A DNA stretch of 64,000 bases from an uncultured Ferrovibrio sp. (GCF_937960835.1 NZ_CALGPC010000018.1:1-64000), one strand, 5' to 3'; numbered from the stretch's first letter, positions 8,583 through 17,497 are shown. The notes: a model not told the origin generated them from the sequence alone. Numbers and translations are program-made.

Positions 8583-9606
8583 GCAGACCGTTCCCATGCT
8601 GCGCGTCACCAATCTGAAGCGCGTCTTCGACGTTTCTCCGCCTTGGCTCAACCGTGTGCTCGAAGGCAAGGGGAAAAGCATCGTCCGCGCAGTGGATGGC
8701 GTCAGTTTCGAGATCAACAAGGGCGAGACCTTCAGCCTTGTCGGCGAGTCCGGTTGCGGCAAGTCCACCGTGGCGCGCCTGATCGTCGGCCTCTACGAGC
8801 CGTCGGAAGGCGAAATCAATTTCGAAGGCGTGAATATCGGTCCGGCTGCGGAGCGTGCCAAGCACCCTGAGATTCAGGGCCGCATGCAGATGATCTTCCA
8901 GGATCCTTATGCATCGCTCAATCCGCGCTGGCGCGTAGGTGACATCGTGGCTGAGCCGCTGCGTTTCCGTGGTCTGCTCAAGGACAAGAAGGCCATCGAG
9001 AAGCGGGTTGGCGAGCTGCTGACCCAGGTCGGCCTTTCGCCGCTGGATGCGCGGAAATACCCGCATGAGTTCTCCGGCGGCCAGCGTCAGCGCATTTCGA
9101 TCGCCCGCGCCCTGGCGGGCGAGCCTGAATTCCTCGTTTGCGACGAGCCTACATCGGCGCTCGACGTTTCGGTGCAGGCGCAGATCCTCAATCTGATGAA
9201 GGATCTGCAGCGCAAGCTGAACCTGACTTACCTTTTTATCAGCCACAATCTGGCAGTGGTGTATCACGTCTCCGACAAGGTCGGTGTGATGTATCTCGGC
9301 CGTTTGGTTGAATGGGCGGATACGGAAACGCTGTTCAACCGTCCGCAGCATCCTTATACGCGCATGCTGCTGGATGCGATTCCGGATCTGGACATGACCG
9401 GGCGTTCGCGTACGCCGGTGGCCGGTGAAGTACCGAGCCCGCTCAACCCGCCGCCTGGTTGCAGCTTCCATCCCCGCTGTCCGCTGGCGAATGAGCGCTG
9501 CAAGCGCGAGGTACCGAAGACAATTCCGGTTCCTGGCGGTGCGGTGGCCTGCCACGCGGTGGAAGAGGGGCGGCTGCCGCCCTGGAAGGCTCAAGCCGCT
9601 GCCTAA
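8575..9606 (+). CDS. Dipeptide/oligopeptide ABC transporter ATP-binding protein, DppF type
   Basis: Taking the ATG at 8575 (inside the end of the previous gene) gives 343 residues beginning MSEQTVPMLRVTNLKRVF. A longer in-frame start at 8443 exists, but that extension only reads the preceding coding region out of frame. Motifs: Walker A GESGCGKST, signature FSGGQRQRI, Walker B FLVCDEP, SALD, and the H-loop SHNLAVV. The C-terminal oligopeptide domain with GCSFHPRCP is complete. This is the last gene of the importer operon; the next gene is separated by about 200 bases. Confidence 0.9.
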   Translation: MSEQTVPMLRVTNLKRVFDVSPPWLNRVLEGKGKSIVRAVDGVSFEINKGETFSLVGESGCGKSTVARLIVGLYEPSEGEINFEGVNIGPAAERAKHPEIQGRMQMIFQDPYASLNPRWRVGDIVAEPLRFRGLLKDKKAIEKRVGELLTQVGLSPLDARKYPHEFSGGQRQRISIARALAGEPEFLVCDEPTSALDVSVQAQILNLMKDLQRKLNLTYLFISHNLAVVYHVSDKVGVMYLGRLVEWADTETLFNRPQHPYTRMLLDAIPDLDMTGRSRTPVAGEVPSPLNPPPGCSFHPRCPLANERCKREVPKTIPVPGGAVACHAVEEGRLPPWKAQAAA

Positions 9607-9805
9607 GCTGAGCGATCACCTGGCCGGTGTTCGCCAGCCTTCCGGTCTTGTTTCATGGCCGGCAGATCCCTACATTTCTGATAAGGGCCATTTGGTCCTG
9701 TCGGTTGGTGCTGACCAGCCGTCATCGCCCATTGCGTAAGCCAAATAGAACATGGCCGCGTCGTCGGGGGACGTGGATGCGGCCGTCAACAAAGGAGGCC
9801 AGGCG

Positions 9806-10642
9806 ATGAGTTTCCGGGATATCATCGTTCATCTGACGCTTGATCCGCGCAACGAGGCTCGGATCCAATTGGCTATTGCGATCGCGCGGCGCTTCGGCGC
9901 CCGCATCAGCGGACTCTATACGGTGCCGCCGCCCAATGTGCCTTACTACATGGGCGAATACATTCCGACTGAGCTGATCCAGAAGCAGATGGATGAAGCG
10001 CAGAAGGCTTCGGTCGGCGCTAAGGAAACGTTCCTGGCGACCTGCGCAGATGCCAATGTCGAGCACCGCTGGCTGGCCAGCGACATGGCACCGGTGGAGG
10101 CCTTGCGGCTCGCAGCCCGGGCCAGCGATCTCGTCATCGTCGGACAGCCGGATCCCAATCCCAGCGACCCGGCCGCCATTCCTTACGGAACCGATGTGCT
10201 TCCGCATGAACTGGCTCTGCAGGCGGGCCGGCCCGTGCTTGCAGTCCCGCATCAGGGAACATTCACTGAGATCGGGCGCAATGTGCTGATCGGCTGGAAC
10301 GGCAAGCGTGAAGCGGCGCGTGCAGTGCATGATGCCATGCCGTTGTTGCGCGGTGCTGAGGCCGTGCACATCGTCGTCGTTGCGCCTGAGAAGAAAGGGC
10401 GTTCGCCATTGAGCGAAATCACCGAGCATTTGCAACGGCATGGATTGCGCATCCAGAGCACGGTGATCGATGGCGGCGGCCAGAAAGTCGGTCAGGTTCT
10501 CATGGCTGAGGCCCAGGCCAGGGGCGCCGATCTGGTGGTGATGGGCGCCTTCGGCCATTCTCGCTTGCGCGAGATGGTATTCGGCGGCGTGACCGAAACT
10601 GTCTTGTCGAACATGACGTTACCGGTTCTGCTCAGCAACTGA
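9806..10642 (+). CDS. Universal stress protein, tandem UspA-type (1 of 3)
   Basis: The 278-residue product holds two Usp folds. Residues 1-145 are a divergent copy (SFRDIIVHLTLDP at the start). Residues 150-278 keep the ATP-site pattern G-2x-G-9x-G in GAFGHSRLREMVFGG. Universal stress proteins are cytoplasmic stress-responsive factors of mostly unclear biochemical action. The ATG at 9806 has a strong AAAGGAGG site eight bases upstream and beats an in-frame ATG at 9752, which has none. Two paralogues of exactly the same length follow, so this is a local gene triplication. Its own upstream region (9607-9805) shows no FNR-type box. Confidence 0.87.
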   Translation: MSFRDIIVHLTLDPRNEARIQLAIAIARRFGARISGLYTVPPPNVPYYMGEYIPTELIQKQMDEAQKASVGAKETFLATCADANVEHRWLASDMAPVEALRLAARASDLVIVGQPDPNPSDPAAIPYGTDVLPHELALQAGRPVLAVPHQGTFTEIGRNVLIGWNGKREAARAVHDAMPLLRGAEAVHIVVVAPEKKGRSPLSEITEHLQRHGLRIQSTVIDGGGQKVGQVLMAEAQARGADLVVMGAFGHSRLREMVFGGVTETVLSNMTLPVLLSN

Positions 10643-10658
10643 AAGCTCCGCTCGAAGA

Positions 10659-10672
10659 TTGACCCAAGTCAA
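10659..10672 (+). promoter_or_regulatory. FNR/FixK-type operator upstream of second universal stress gene
   Basis: TTGACCCAAGTCAA is a perfect inverted repeat TTGAC-N4-GTCAA that matches the FNR/FixK consensus TTGAN6TCAA. Its centre lies about 82 bases before the ATG at 10748, a plausible activating distance depending on the untranslated leader. Usp genes are frequent members of low-oxygen regulons in Proteobacteria, which supports the reading. The regulator itself is not identified in this window. Confidence 0.65.
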
Positions 10673-10747
10673 TGCCGCAACAGTATCCTCCGGCAGGATG
10701 GTGTTGTCGCCATTCGGCAAACGGCAATCGGAGAAGCGAGGGCATAA

Positions 10748-11584
10748 ATGAGCTATACCGATATTCTCGTTCACCTGACGGACGATCCGCGCAACGGTGC
10801 CAAGGCCGCTGCCGCTTTTCAGCTGGCGCAACGTTTCAACGCGCATGTGACGGCGCTGTATACGCTGCCTCCGCCGCAGCACCTGTATTACATGGGCGAA
10901 TATGTGCCGCCCGAGCTTTTCCAGCGTCAGGCCGACGAGGCCCGCGCCGCTGCGGCCAAAGCCAAGGCTGAATTCGAAGCCGAAGCGCAGAAGCAGGGCA
11001 TCATCGTCGATTGGCTCGAAAGCGAGCGTCTGCCGGTCGATGCCATCGAAACACAGGGGCGCGCCTTCGACCTGATCGTGCTGGGCCAGCCCGATCCCGA
11101 TCCGAAAGACCCGGCGAAGGTGCCGGCTGGCGTCGACATCCTGCCGCATGAACTGGCATTGCGGGCCGGCCGTCCGATCCTCACCATTCCCTATGCCGGC
11201 CAGTATCCGGCCATCGGCAACCGCGTGATGGTCGCCTGGAATGGCAGCAAGGAAGCAACCCGCGCCGTGCACGACGCTTTGCCTTTCCTGAAGACGGCCA
11301 GCAAGGTGGTCGTGTTCGGAATCAACCCCGATAACAGCCGCGGCACGCCTGGCGCCGAAATGGCGCGCCATCTGGCCCGCCATGGCGTCAAGGTGGAAGT
11401 TGCCCATACCGTGGTCGAGGATATCGAACCGGGCGAGGCGCTGCTGTCGGCGGTCGCTGATCAAAGCGCCGATCTTCTCGTTATGGGCGCCTACGGTCAT
11501 TCCCGTTTGCGTGAGATGGTGTTCGGCGGCGTAACCGAAACCGTCCTGAACAGCATGACGGTCCCCGTGCTTTTCGGTAACTGA
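10748..11584 (+). CDS. Universal stress protein, tandem UspA-type (2 of 3)
   Basis: This is again 278 residues and the closest relative of the preceding gene, sharing blocks such as DPRN, YYMGEY, DILPHELALRAGRP and GAYGHSRLREMVFGGVTETVL. The second half has the G-2x-G-9x-G nucleotide-site pattern; the first half is a diverged Usp fold. An FNR-type box lies upstream, so this gene and probably the third copy, whose start is 31 bases after this stop, are likely induced at low oxygen. Start ATG 10748 is preceded by a weak GGAG/GAGGGC region. Confidence 0.87.
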   Translation: MSYTDILVHLTDDPRNGAKAAAAFQLAQRFNAHVTALYTLPPPQHLYYMGEYVPPELFQRQADEARAAAAKAKAEFEAEAQKQGIIVDWLESERLPVDAIETQGRAFDLIVLGQPDPDPKDPAKVPAGVDILPHELALRAGRPILTIPYAGQYPAIGNRVMVAWNGSKEATRAVHDALPFLKTASKVVVFGINPDNSRGTPGAEMARHLARHGVKVEVAHTVVEDIEPGEALLSAVADQSADLLVMGAYGHSRLREMVFGGVTETVLNSMTVPVLFGN

Positions 11585-11615
11585 GCTTCTCGATAACTGA
11601 ATTGGATTGATACAG

Positions 11616-12452
11616 ATGCCTTATCGGGACCTCGTTCTGCACCTTACGGTCGGCAATCCGGAGGGACTGCAAGTCGGCATTGACTATGCCGTTGCACTTG
11701 CGCGTCAGTCCGGAGCACATCTGACCGCGTTGTTCACGCGGCCGCGTTTGCCGCTGGCTTATCACTACATTCCCACCTCCGTCATCCAGGAGCATTCCAG
11801 AACGATGGAGCTTGAGGCTCAGGCCGGGCGCGAACGCTTTAACGAAGCCATCACTCGTGCCGATGTCGCAGGGGAATGGGTGGAGGTGCAGGGCGGATCG
11901 CTGGAGGCGATCCACTGCTATGGGCGCACCGCCGATCTGGTTCTGGTCAACCAGACGGCGGGTTGCAGCAACGATCCCATTCTCGGTCGCGAGTATGGCG
12001 CCGAGCTGCTGCGGCATGATGTGGCGATCGGCCTGGGGCGTCCGGTCCTTATGTTTCCCTGCACCCCGAAGCCGGACGCGTCGAGTGAGCGGATCCTGGT
12101 CGGCTGGAATGCCAGCAAGGAGGCCACCCGCGCCGTTCACGATGCCATGCCGCTGTTGCAGGCGGCGAAATCGGTGGATGTGCTCTGCGTGGGCAGGCCG
12201 GATGAGGCGGCAGCCAAAGGCGAGCGGCTGGTCAATCACCTGACGCGCCACGGCGTCACGGCGCAGCTGGTGTTGCGCTCCGGTGACGACGCTGCGGCGG
12301 GTGAAATCCTGCTGGCGGAAGCCGAGCGGCTGAATACCAATCTGATCGTCATGGGAGCCTACGGCCATGTCCGCTGGCGCGAGGTCGTCTTCGGCGGCGC
12401 AACAGAAACGATGCTGGAGAAAGCCCCGCTCCCGGTGTTGTTTAGCCACTAA
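11616..12452 (+). CDS. Universal stress protein, tandem UspA-type (3 of 3)
   Basis: This copy is also 278 residues when the ATG at 11616 is used (a TTG three codons upstream is possible). It is the most diverged of the three: the VPPP..YYMGEY block of the first half is replaced by a TRPRLPLAYHYIPTSVIQ segment, but the second half keeps GWNASKEATRAVHDAMPLL and GAYGHVRWREVVFGGATET. The 31-base gap to the previous gene suggests one transcript. The function is a general stress response; the direct ligand is presumably ATP. Confidence 0.85.
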   Translation: MPYRDLVLHLTVGNPEGLQVGIDYAVALARQSGAHLTALFTRPRLPLAYHYIPTSVIQEHSRTMELEAQAGRERFNEAITRADVAGEWVEVQGGSLEAIHCYGRTADLVLVNQTAGCSNDPILGREYGAELLRHDVAIGLGRPVLMFPCTPKPDASSERILVGWNASKEATRAVHDAMPLLQAAKSVDVLCVGRPDEAAAKGERLVNHLTRHGVTAQLVLRSGDDAAAGEILLAEAERLNTNLIVMGAYGHVRWREVVFGGATETMLEKAPLPVLFSH

Positions 12453-12473
12453 GTTTACCCATCCCTAGGACTT

Positions 12474-12512
12474 GGCGCATGGCGGCGGCAGGCATTAAAG
12501 TCGCCATGTGCC
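12474..12512 (+). repeat. Inverted repeat immediately before the isochorismatase-like start
   Basis: GGCGCATGGCG (12474-12484) and CGCCATGTGCC (12502-12512) are complementary at ten of eleven positions with a 17-base loop, ending one base before the next ATG. It could be a weak terminator for the stress-protein genes, an operator, or a structure limiting translation; there is no T-run. Confidence 0.4.
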
Positions 12513-13058
12513 ATGACCTTGCTTTCTGCCCCTGATAGTCTCCTGCTGATTGTCGATATTCAGGAGCGGCTTCTGCCCGTGATGCAGGAGCCGGAGCGGG
12601 TGGTGCGCAATGCCGGGCTGCTCCTGGAAGCGGCAAAGCGACTGGGGATTCCAGTCCTTGTGACCGAGCAGTATCCCAAAGGTCTTGGCCCCACGGTGGC
12701 GCCGGTCAGTGAAGCGGCCGGTAGCGCCTTGGTTCGCGAAAAGCTGCATTTCTCTGCCTGGGCCGATCCGACGATCAGCGCGGATATCGAGGGCTTCGGC
12801 CGCCGACAGGTGGTGATCGCCGGGATCGAGGCGCATGTTTGCGTGCTTCAGACCGCGATTGATCTCGCGGCTGCCGGGCGCAATGTCTATGTCGTCGCCG
12901 ATGCCACCTCCTCGCGCCGGCAGGAGAGTGCCGAACTGGCGCATCGCCGGCTGACGGCCGCAGGCATCACCTTGGTCAATACCGAGATGTGTCTGTTCGA
13001 ATGGCTGGGCACAGCGACCCATGCTGAGTTCAAGGCGTTGTCGCGCCTGATCAAGTAA
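12513..13058 (+). CDS. Isochorismatase-family cysteine hydrolase
   Basis: The 181-residue product carries the full catalytic triad of the family: D15 in LLIVDIQ, K77 in REKLHF and C110 in GIEAHVCVLQTA. It resembles YcaC-like and other small isochorismatase-fold amidases of unknown substrate rather than true isochorismatases, as no siderophore genes are present. Start ATG 12513 lacks a clear ribosome-binding site and sits directly behind an inverted repeat. The alpha/beta hydrolase gene follows after 20 bases on the same strand, so the two are probably co-transcribed. Confidence 0.82.
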   Translation: MTLLSAPDSLLLIVDIQERLLPVMQEPERVVRNAGLLLEAAKRLGIPVLVTEQYPKGLGPTVAPVSEAAGSALVREKLHFSAWADPTISADIEGFGRRQVVIAGIEAHVCVLQTAIDLAAAGRNVYVVADATSSRRQESAELAHRRLTAAGITLVNTEMCLFEWLGTATHAEFKALSRLIK

Positions 13059-13078
13059 GTCTGAGGAAAGGTTTTTCC

Positions 13079-13777
13079 ATGCGCCAGCCGCTGGTATTCG
13101 TCCCAGGACTGTTGCTGACTGCGGATTTCTGGCGGGAGCAGATCGCGCGGCTATCCGATATCGCGCAATGCATTGTGCCTTCAGGCCAGTATCATCAGGA
13201 CAGCATCAGCGATATGGCGCGCGCCGTGCTGGCCGAGGCTCCGGACCGTTTCGCGCTCTGCGGCCTTTCCATGGGCGGCTATATCTGCCACGAGATCATG
13301 CGCCAGGCGCCGGAGCGGGTGGAGCGTCTGGCGCTGCTCGACACCTCGGCGCGGCCGGATACGCCGGAGCAGACCGAGAAGCGGCGCTCATTCCTGAAGC
13401 TTGCGCAGACCGGACGCTTCAAGGGAATCACGCCGCAGCTTCTGCCTTTCCTGCTGCATCCCGGCAACGTGAAGAAGCAGCCGCTGGTCGATCGCCTGCT
13501 GGCTATGGCGGAAGAGATCGGCCGCGACGGTTATCTCAAGCAGCAGACGGCGATCATGGGCCGGATCGACAGCCGGCCCTATCTGCCGCAATACAAGCTG
13601 CCGACCCTGGTACTGTGCGGCCGCGTCGATGCGCTCACCCCCATCGAAGTGCACGAGGAAATGGCGGCGCTGATCCCTGATGCCGAGCTGACCATCATCG
13701 AAGAGGCCGGCCATCTGCCGCCGATGGAAACGCCGGACGAAGTTGCTGCGGCCTTGCGCCGCTGGCTGCAACGCTAG
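13079..13777 (+). CDS. Alpha/beta-fold hydrolase
   Basis: This 232-residue cytoplasmic hydrolase has the nucleophile elbow GLSMGG (serine 64), an acid candidate in LCGRVDALTP and the catalytic histidine in EEAGHLPPME near the C-terminus. It opens with the oxyanion-hole segment VFVPGLLL, as in esterases and MenH-like members. The substrate is unknown. It overlaps by four bases at its 3' end with the convergent GGDEF gene. The GAGGAAAGG stretch before the ATG at 13079 is a reasonable ribosome-binding site. Confidence 0.8.
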   Translation: MRQPLVFVPGLLLTADFWREQIARLSDIAQCIVPSGQYHQDSISDMARAVLAEAPDRFALCGLSMGGYICHEIMRQAPERVERLALLDTSARPDTPEQTEKRRSFLKLAQTGRFKGITPQLLPFLLHPGNVKKQPLVDRLLAMAEEIGRDGYLKQQTAIMGRIDSRPYLPQYKLPTLVLCGRVDALTPIEVHEEMAALIPDAELTIIEEAGHLPPMETPDEVAAALRRWLQR

Positions 13778-14970
13778 GTGCGGCGGAAGCTTCGCTCTTC
13801 CAACGCGGCCACCTCGATCCGGTTGCGGCCTTGGGCCTTGGCCTGATCCAGCGCCATCGATGCGCGCTGCAGCATCGACGCCCAATCGTCGCCATGCAGA
13901 CCAAGGGAGGAGACGCCGAAACTGGCGGTCACGGTTGCCGCCGCGTTGCCGTCGAGACGGAGCGGCGCGCTGGCAATGCGGCTGCGCAGCCGTTCAGCCA
14001 GATTGATGGAGCCCTGCAGTGGTGTTGCGGGAATGATCACGCAAAAGGTGCCGCCATCCAGGCGGCCGAAATGATCCTCCAGCCGCAGATTGGATGAAAC
14101 GATCTCCGCGATATGCCGCAGGGCAGCGTCGCCAGCGCCCACGCCATGCTCGCGGTTGATCCGGCCGAGGAAATCGGTGTCGAAGGCAAGCACGGAAAGC
14201 GGCTCGCGATGGCGGCGGGCGCGCGAGACTTCCTTGGCGCCGATTTCATCCAGCAATCCGCGGTTCAACAGGCCAGTCAGCGCATCGGAGCATACGGTGG
14301 CCTGCAGGCGGTATTGCAGACGCTGGGTCAGCATCAGCGCGCAGGCGGCAGTCGCCAGCAGTGAGCCGACCGCGGGCAGGATGAAAACCCCGCTACCCAG
14401 CGGACCCTTGCCGAAATCGCTTACATCCAGTGCGCCGGTCGCCACCGCAACGCTCCGCAGCAGGTAAAGCACCGCCAGAACGCCGAAGATCATGCCGACC
14501 AGCGCCTGGCTCTGCAGCAGGCCCGGCTCGATCCGGCGCAGCATCATCCATGAAATCGCCGCGCAGATGATCGCAAGCGTCGTTGCCATGACGATGATGC
14601 GCGCGACCGTGTTGGGCTCAATGAAGAGGAAGAAGCTGAACGGCGCAAGATGCAGCAGGATGATGGCAAGGCTGGCGCGGTAGGGCGCGGGCCGCTGCTG
14701 AAACCGCGCACAGCCCCACCAGAACACCACATAGCCGACCACGAAGGCGACGTTGCCGCAGAAGAACAGATAGGACTGTGTCTCTGGTGTGCGCAAGGTC
14801 AGAGTGGCAATGCCGATCGCAAAGATCACATTGCCCAAGGCCCAGATCGGCGGCCCGGATTCACGGGGATGCACCAGGCTGACGCCCAGCATCACCATGA
14901 CATTCACGGTCGCGATGGCAATGGATACCAGCGAGACAACGGAGAAGTGGTCTACGCCGGGGTAGTCCAT
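13774..14970 (-). CDS. Membrane-anchored GGDEF protein with degenerate active site
   Basis: The 398-residue product has about seven hydrophobic segments in residues 10-215 and a GGDEF domain from about 228 (SDALTGLLNRG) to 388 (AKAQGRNRIEV). The catalytic signature GG(D/E)EF is replaced by DGGTF (305-309), and the first metal motif DxDxFK reads DTDFLGR. These changes should abolish diguanylate cyclase activity. The inhibitory site RxxD is kept as RLED (296-299), so the protein may act as a c-di-GMP receptor. It lies three bases downstream of the parE stop codon's far side on the same strand and overlaps the convergent hydrolase gene by four bases. Confidence 0.82.
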   Translation of the reverse strand: MDYPGVDHFSVVSLVSIAIATVNVMVMLGVSLVHPRESGPPIWALGNVIFAIGIATLTLRTPETQSYLFFCGNVAFVVGYVVFWWGCARFQQRPAPYRASLAIILLHLAPFSFFLFIEPNTVARIIVMATTLAIICAAISWMMLRRIEPGLLQSQALVGMIFGVLAVLYLLRSVAVATGALDVSDFGKGPLGSGVFILPAVGSLLATAACALMLTQRLQYRLQATVCSDALTGLLNRGLLDEIGAKEVSRARRHREPLSVLAFDTDFLGRINREHGVGAGDAALRHIAEIVSSNLRLEDHFGRLDGGTFCVIIPATPLQGSINLAERLRSRIASAPLRLDGNAAATVTASFGVSSLGLHGDDWASMLQRASMALDQAKAQGRNRIEVAALEERSFRRT

Positions 14971-14973
14971 GCC

Positions 14974-16947
14974 TTAGACGTCGACCTCTGCGAATGCCGC
15001 GCGCTCCTGGATGAACTGGAACCGGAGTTCCGGCTTGCGGCCCATCAGGCGTTCGACCAGATCGTCGGTCTCCTTCACGTCGTCGGTCAGCACTTGAACC
15101 CGCAGCAGGGTGCGGTTCTTCGGGTTCATGGTGGTTTCCTTCAACTGCGCCGGCGGCATCTCGCCGAGACCCTTGAAGCGGCTGACCTCGACCTTCTTGT
15201 TGCCGAAGACCTCCTTGATCAGGCGGTCCTTGTCGGCATCGTCCATGGCATAGACGGTCTTGCCGCCATGGCTGATTCGATAGAGCGGGGGCTGTGCCAG
15301 GTAGAGATGGCCGTGCTCGATCAGCTTGGGCATCTCACGGAAGAAGAAGGTCATCAGCAGCGAAGCGATATGCGCGCCGTCGACATCGGCATCGGTCATG
15401 ATGATGACCTTGTCGTAGCGCAGATCCTCGTCGCGATACTTGCTGCCGGTGCCGCAGCCCAACGCTTGCACCAGATCCGACAGTTCCTGGTTTGCCGCCA
15501 GCTTGCCCGAGCCGGCCGAGGCTACGTTGAGGATCTTGCCGCGCAGCGGCAGTACGGCCTGCGTGCGGCGGTCGCGCGCCTGCTTGGCCGAGCCGCCCGC
15601 GCTGTCGCCCTCGACGATGAAAATCTCGGTGCCGTTGGCGGCTTCGTCGGAGCAGTCGGCCAGCTTGCCCGGCAGGCGCAGCTTGCGGGTCGCCGACTTG
15701 CGGCTGACTTCCTTTTCGGCGCGGCGGCGCAGGCGGTCCTCGGCGCGCTCGATGATGCGGTTGAGCAGCGCATTGGCATGCTGCGGCGCGCCGGCGAGCC
15801 AGTGGTCGAAGTGATCCTTCACGGCCGCTTCGACCAGCTTCTGCGCCTCGACCGTGACCAGCTTGTCCTTGGTCTGGCCTTGAAACTGCGGCTCCTTGAT
15901 GAAAACCGACAGCATCGCGGTGGCGCCGCCAATGATGTCGTCGGCGGTGATCTGGCTGCCTTTGCGGTTGTTGGTGAGCTCGGCGTAATCTTTGAAGCCG
16001 CGCAGCAGGGCGGAACGGAAGCCCGCTTCATGCGTGCCGCCTTCCGGCGTCGGCACCGTGTTGCAGTAGGAATGCAGCCAGCCTTCGTCGATCTCCTGCG
16101 GCCAATGGATCGCCCATTCGACCTGACCGCGCTCGCCCGCCAGAGCCGCGCGGCCCGCGAACGGCGTCGGCGTGACGGTCTGCTGGCCTTCGAGCTGCGC
16201 CGAGAGGTAATCCTGCAGACCACCAGGGAAATGCAGCATGGCTTCCGCCGGCGTGTCGTCGCCAGACGGGATCAGTTCCGGCGCGCATTTCCAGATGATC
16301 TTCACGCCCGGATACAGATAGGCTTTCGAGCGCGCCATCTTGAAGATGCGGGCCGGGCGGAAATGTGCGCCCTTGCCGAAGATCTGTTCGTCGGGATGGA
16401 AGATCACGGTGGTGCCGCGGCGGTTCGGCGCCGGGCCGACCTTCACCAGCTTGCCCTTCGGTGTGCCGCGCGAATATTCCTGCCGCCACAATTCGCGATC
16501 ACGGGCGACTTCGACGATGAGCTGATCCGACAGCGCGTTCACCACCGAAATGCCGACGCCATGCAGACCGCCGGCGGTGGAGTAGACCTTGGACGAGAAT
16601 TTGCCGCCGGAATGCAGCGTGGTGAGGATCACCTCCAGCGCCGACTTGTCCTTGAACTTGGGATGCTTGTCGATCGGAATGCCGCGGCCATTGTCGCTGA
16701 CCCGCAGTGCGCCATCGGCCTGCAGTTCGACCTCGATGCGGTCGGCATGGCCGGCCACGGCCTCGTCCATCGAGTTGTCCAGCACCTCGGCGAACAGGTG
16801 ATGCAACGCGCGCTCATCGGTGCCGCCAATATACATGCCCGGCCGGCGCCGGACCGGCTCCAGGCCTTCGAGGACTTCAATGTCCTTGGCGGTGTAATCG
16901 CCGCCGCCCTTGGGGCCGGACTGAAACAAGTCGTTCATACTATTCAT
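14974..16947 (-). CDS. parE: DNA topoisomerase IV subunit B
   Basis: ParE is the ATPase and TOPRIM subunit of the enzyme that unlinks sister chromosomes. Starting at ATG 16947 the product has 657 residues. The GHKL ATPase part shows EVLDNSMDEA, DNGRGIPID and GGLHGVGISVVNALS. The TOPRIM part shows EGDSAGGSAKQARDR, LPLRGKILNV and the metal motif DADVDGAHI. Length and the absence of the extra GyrB insertion fit ParE of Alphaproteobacteria. An ATG three codons further in (16938) is an equally possible start, and the frame stays open to 17013 without family similarity. No strong ribosome-binding site helps the choice. Confidence 0.93.
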   Translation of the reverse strand: MNSMNDLFQSGPKGGGDYTAKDIEVLEGLEPVRRRPGMYIGGTDERALHHLFAEVLDNSMDEAVAGHADRIEVELQADGALRVSDNGRGIPIDKHPKFKDKSALEVILTTLHSGGKFSSKVYSTAGGLHGVGISVVNALSDQLIVEVARDRELWRQEYSRGTPKGKLVKVGPAPNRRGTTVIFHPDEQIFGKGAHFRPARIFKMARSKAYLYPGVKIIWKCAPELIPSGDDTPAEAMLHFPGGLQDYLSAQLEGQQTVTPTPFAGRAALAGERGQVEWAIHWPQEIDEGWLHSYCNTVPTPEGGTHEAGFRSALLRGFKDYAELTNNRKGSQITADDIIGGATAMLSVFIKEPQFQGQTKDKLVTVEAQKLVEAAVKDHFDHWLAGAPQHANALLNRIIERAEDRLRRRAEKEVSRKSATRKLRLPGKLADCSDEAANGTEIFIVEGDSAGGSAKQARDRRTQAVLPLRGKILNVASAGSGKLAANQELSDLVQALGCGTGSKYRDEDLRYDKVIIMTDADVDGAHIASLLMTFFFREMPKLIEHGHLYLAQPPLYRISHGGKTVYAMDDADKDRLIKEVFGNKKVEVSRFKGLGEMPPAQLKETTMNPKNRTLLRVQVLTDDVKETDDLVERLMGRKPELRFQFIQERAAFAEVDV

Positions 16948-17031
16948 AGATTCTGTTAAAGGGGTGACTCGTCGTTGCGCCGCAGTATAGTGTGGGCGCA
17001 TTCCGGGACACAACCAACATATGGTGGATCA

Positions 17032-17448
17032 ATGACGGGCACGGTCGACGAAAAGGGCGGAATTTCGCATCCGCGCCCCGAGCGCGGCGAACCTTTGATC
17101 CGCACTGCGCCGATGCCGGCCGACATGAACGGCAACGGCGACATCTTCGGCGGCTGGGTGCTGAGCCAGATGGATATCGCCGGCGGCATTGTCGCTGCGC
17201 GCCGCGCGCAGGGCCGCGTCGCCACGGTGGCGGTGGATGCCATGACCTTCCATCAGCCGATCAAGGTGGGCGATATCGTTTCGATCTATGGCGAGATCAT
17301 CCGCGTTGGCCGTTCTTCGATGGCGGTGAAGCTGGAGACCATCGTGGCGCGCCGACTCGATCCCACCGAGATCAAGGTGACCGAGGGCGTATATACCTAT
17401 GTCGCCATCGATGAGAATGGCCGGCCGCGGCCTGTGCCTCAGCCGTGA
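17032..17448 (+). CDS. Acyl-CoA thioesterase, YciA-like hotdog protein
   Basis: The 138-residue single-hotdog protein has the YciA/BACH motif NGNGDIFGGWVLSQMD near residues 32-47, which carries the catalytic asparagine/aspartate positions, and DAMTFHQPIKVGD. YciA-type enzymes hydrolyse diverse acyl-CoAs to free CoA. The ATG at 17032 fits the usual family length; the frame is open up to 16975. It is divergent from parE with about 85 bases between starts. The C-terminus ends shortly after the last strand, without the second hotdog found in longer family members. Confidence 0.85.
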   Translation: MTGTVDEKGGISHPRPERGEPLIRTAPMPADMNGNGDIFGGWVLSQMDIAGGIVAARRAQGRVATVAVDAMTFHQPIKVGDIVSIYGEIIRVGRSSMAVKLETIVARRLDPTEIKVTEGVYTYVAIDENGRPRPVPQP

Positions 17449-17497
17449 ATCTGGGCCAGCGTGCTGAAGACGAGCGCCGCGGATTAAGCGAGGGAGC

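Noticed and set aside
9607..9805. A second FNR-type box before the first universal stress gene (TTGCGTAAGCCAA at about 9734)
   Set aside because: The half-sites are one base too close and not symmetric, so it does not fit the consensus.
10659..10672. The idea that the CRP-like protein at 55246 binds the FNR-type box
   Set aside because: Its recognition helix is of CRP type (R-E-xxx-R) and it lacks the FNR cysteines; the TTGAC half-sites fit an FNR/FixK protein encoded elsewhere.
14650..16959. A 769-codon open frame on the + strand
   Set aside because: It is the exact antisense of parE (and part of the GGDEF gene); composition is His/Gln/Arg-rich and it lacks any domain, as expected for antisense reading in GC-rich DNA.
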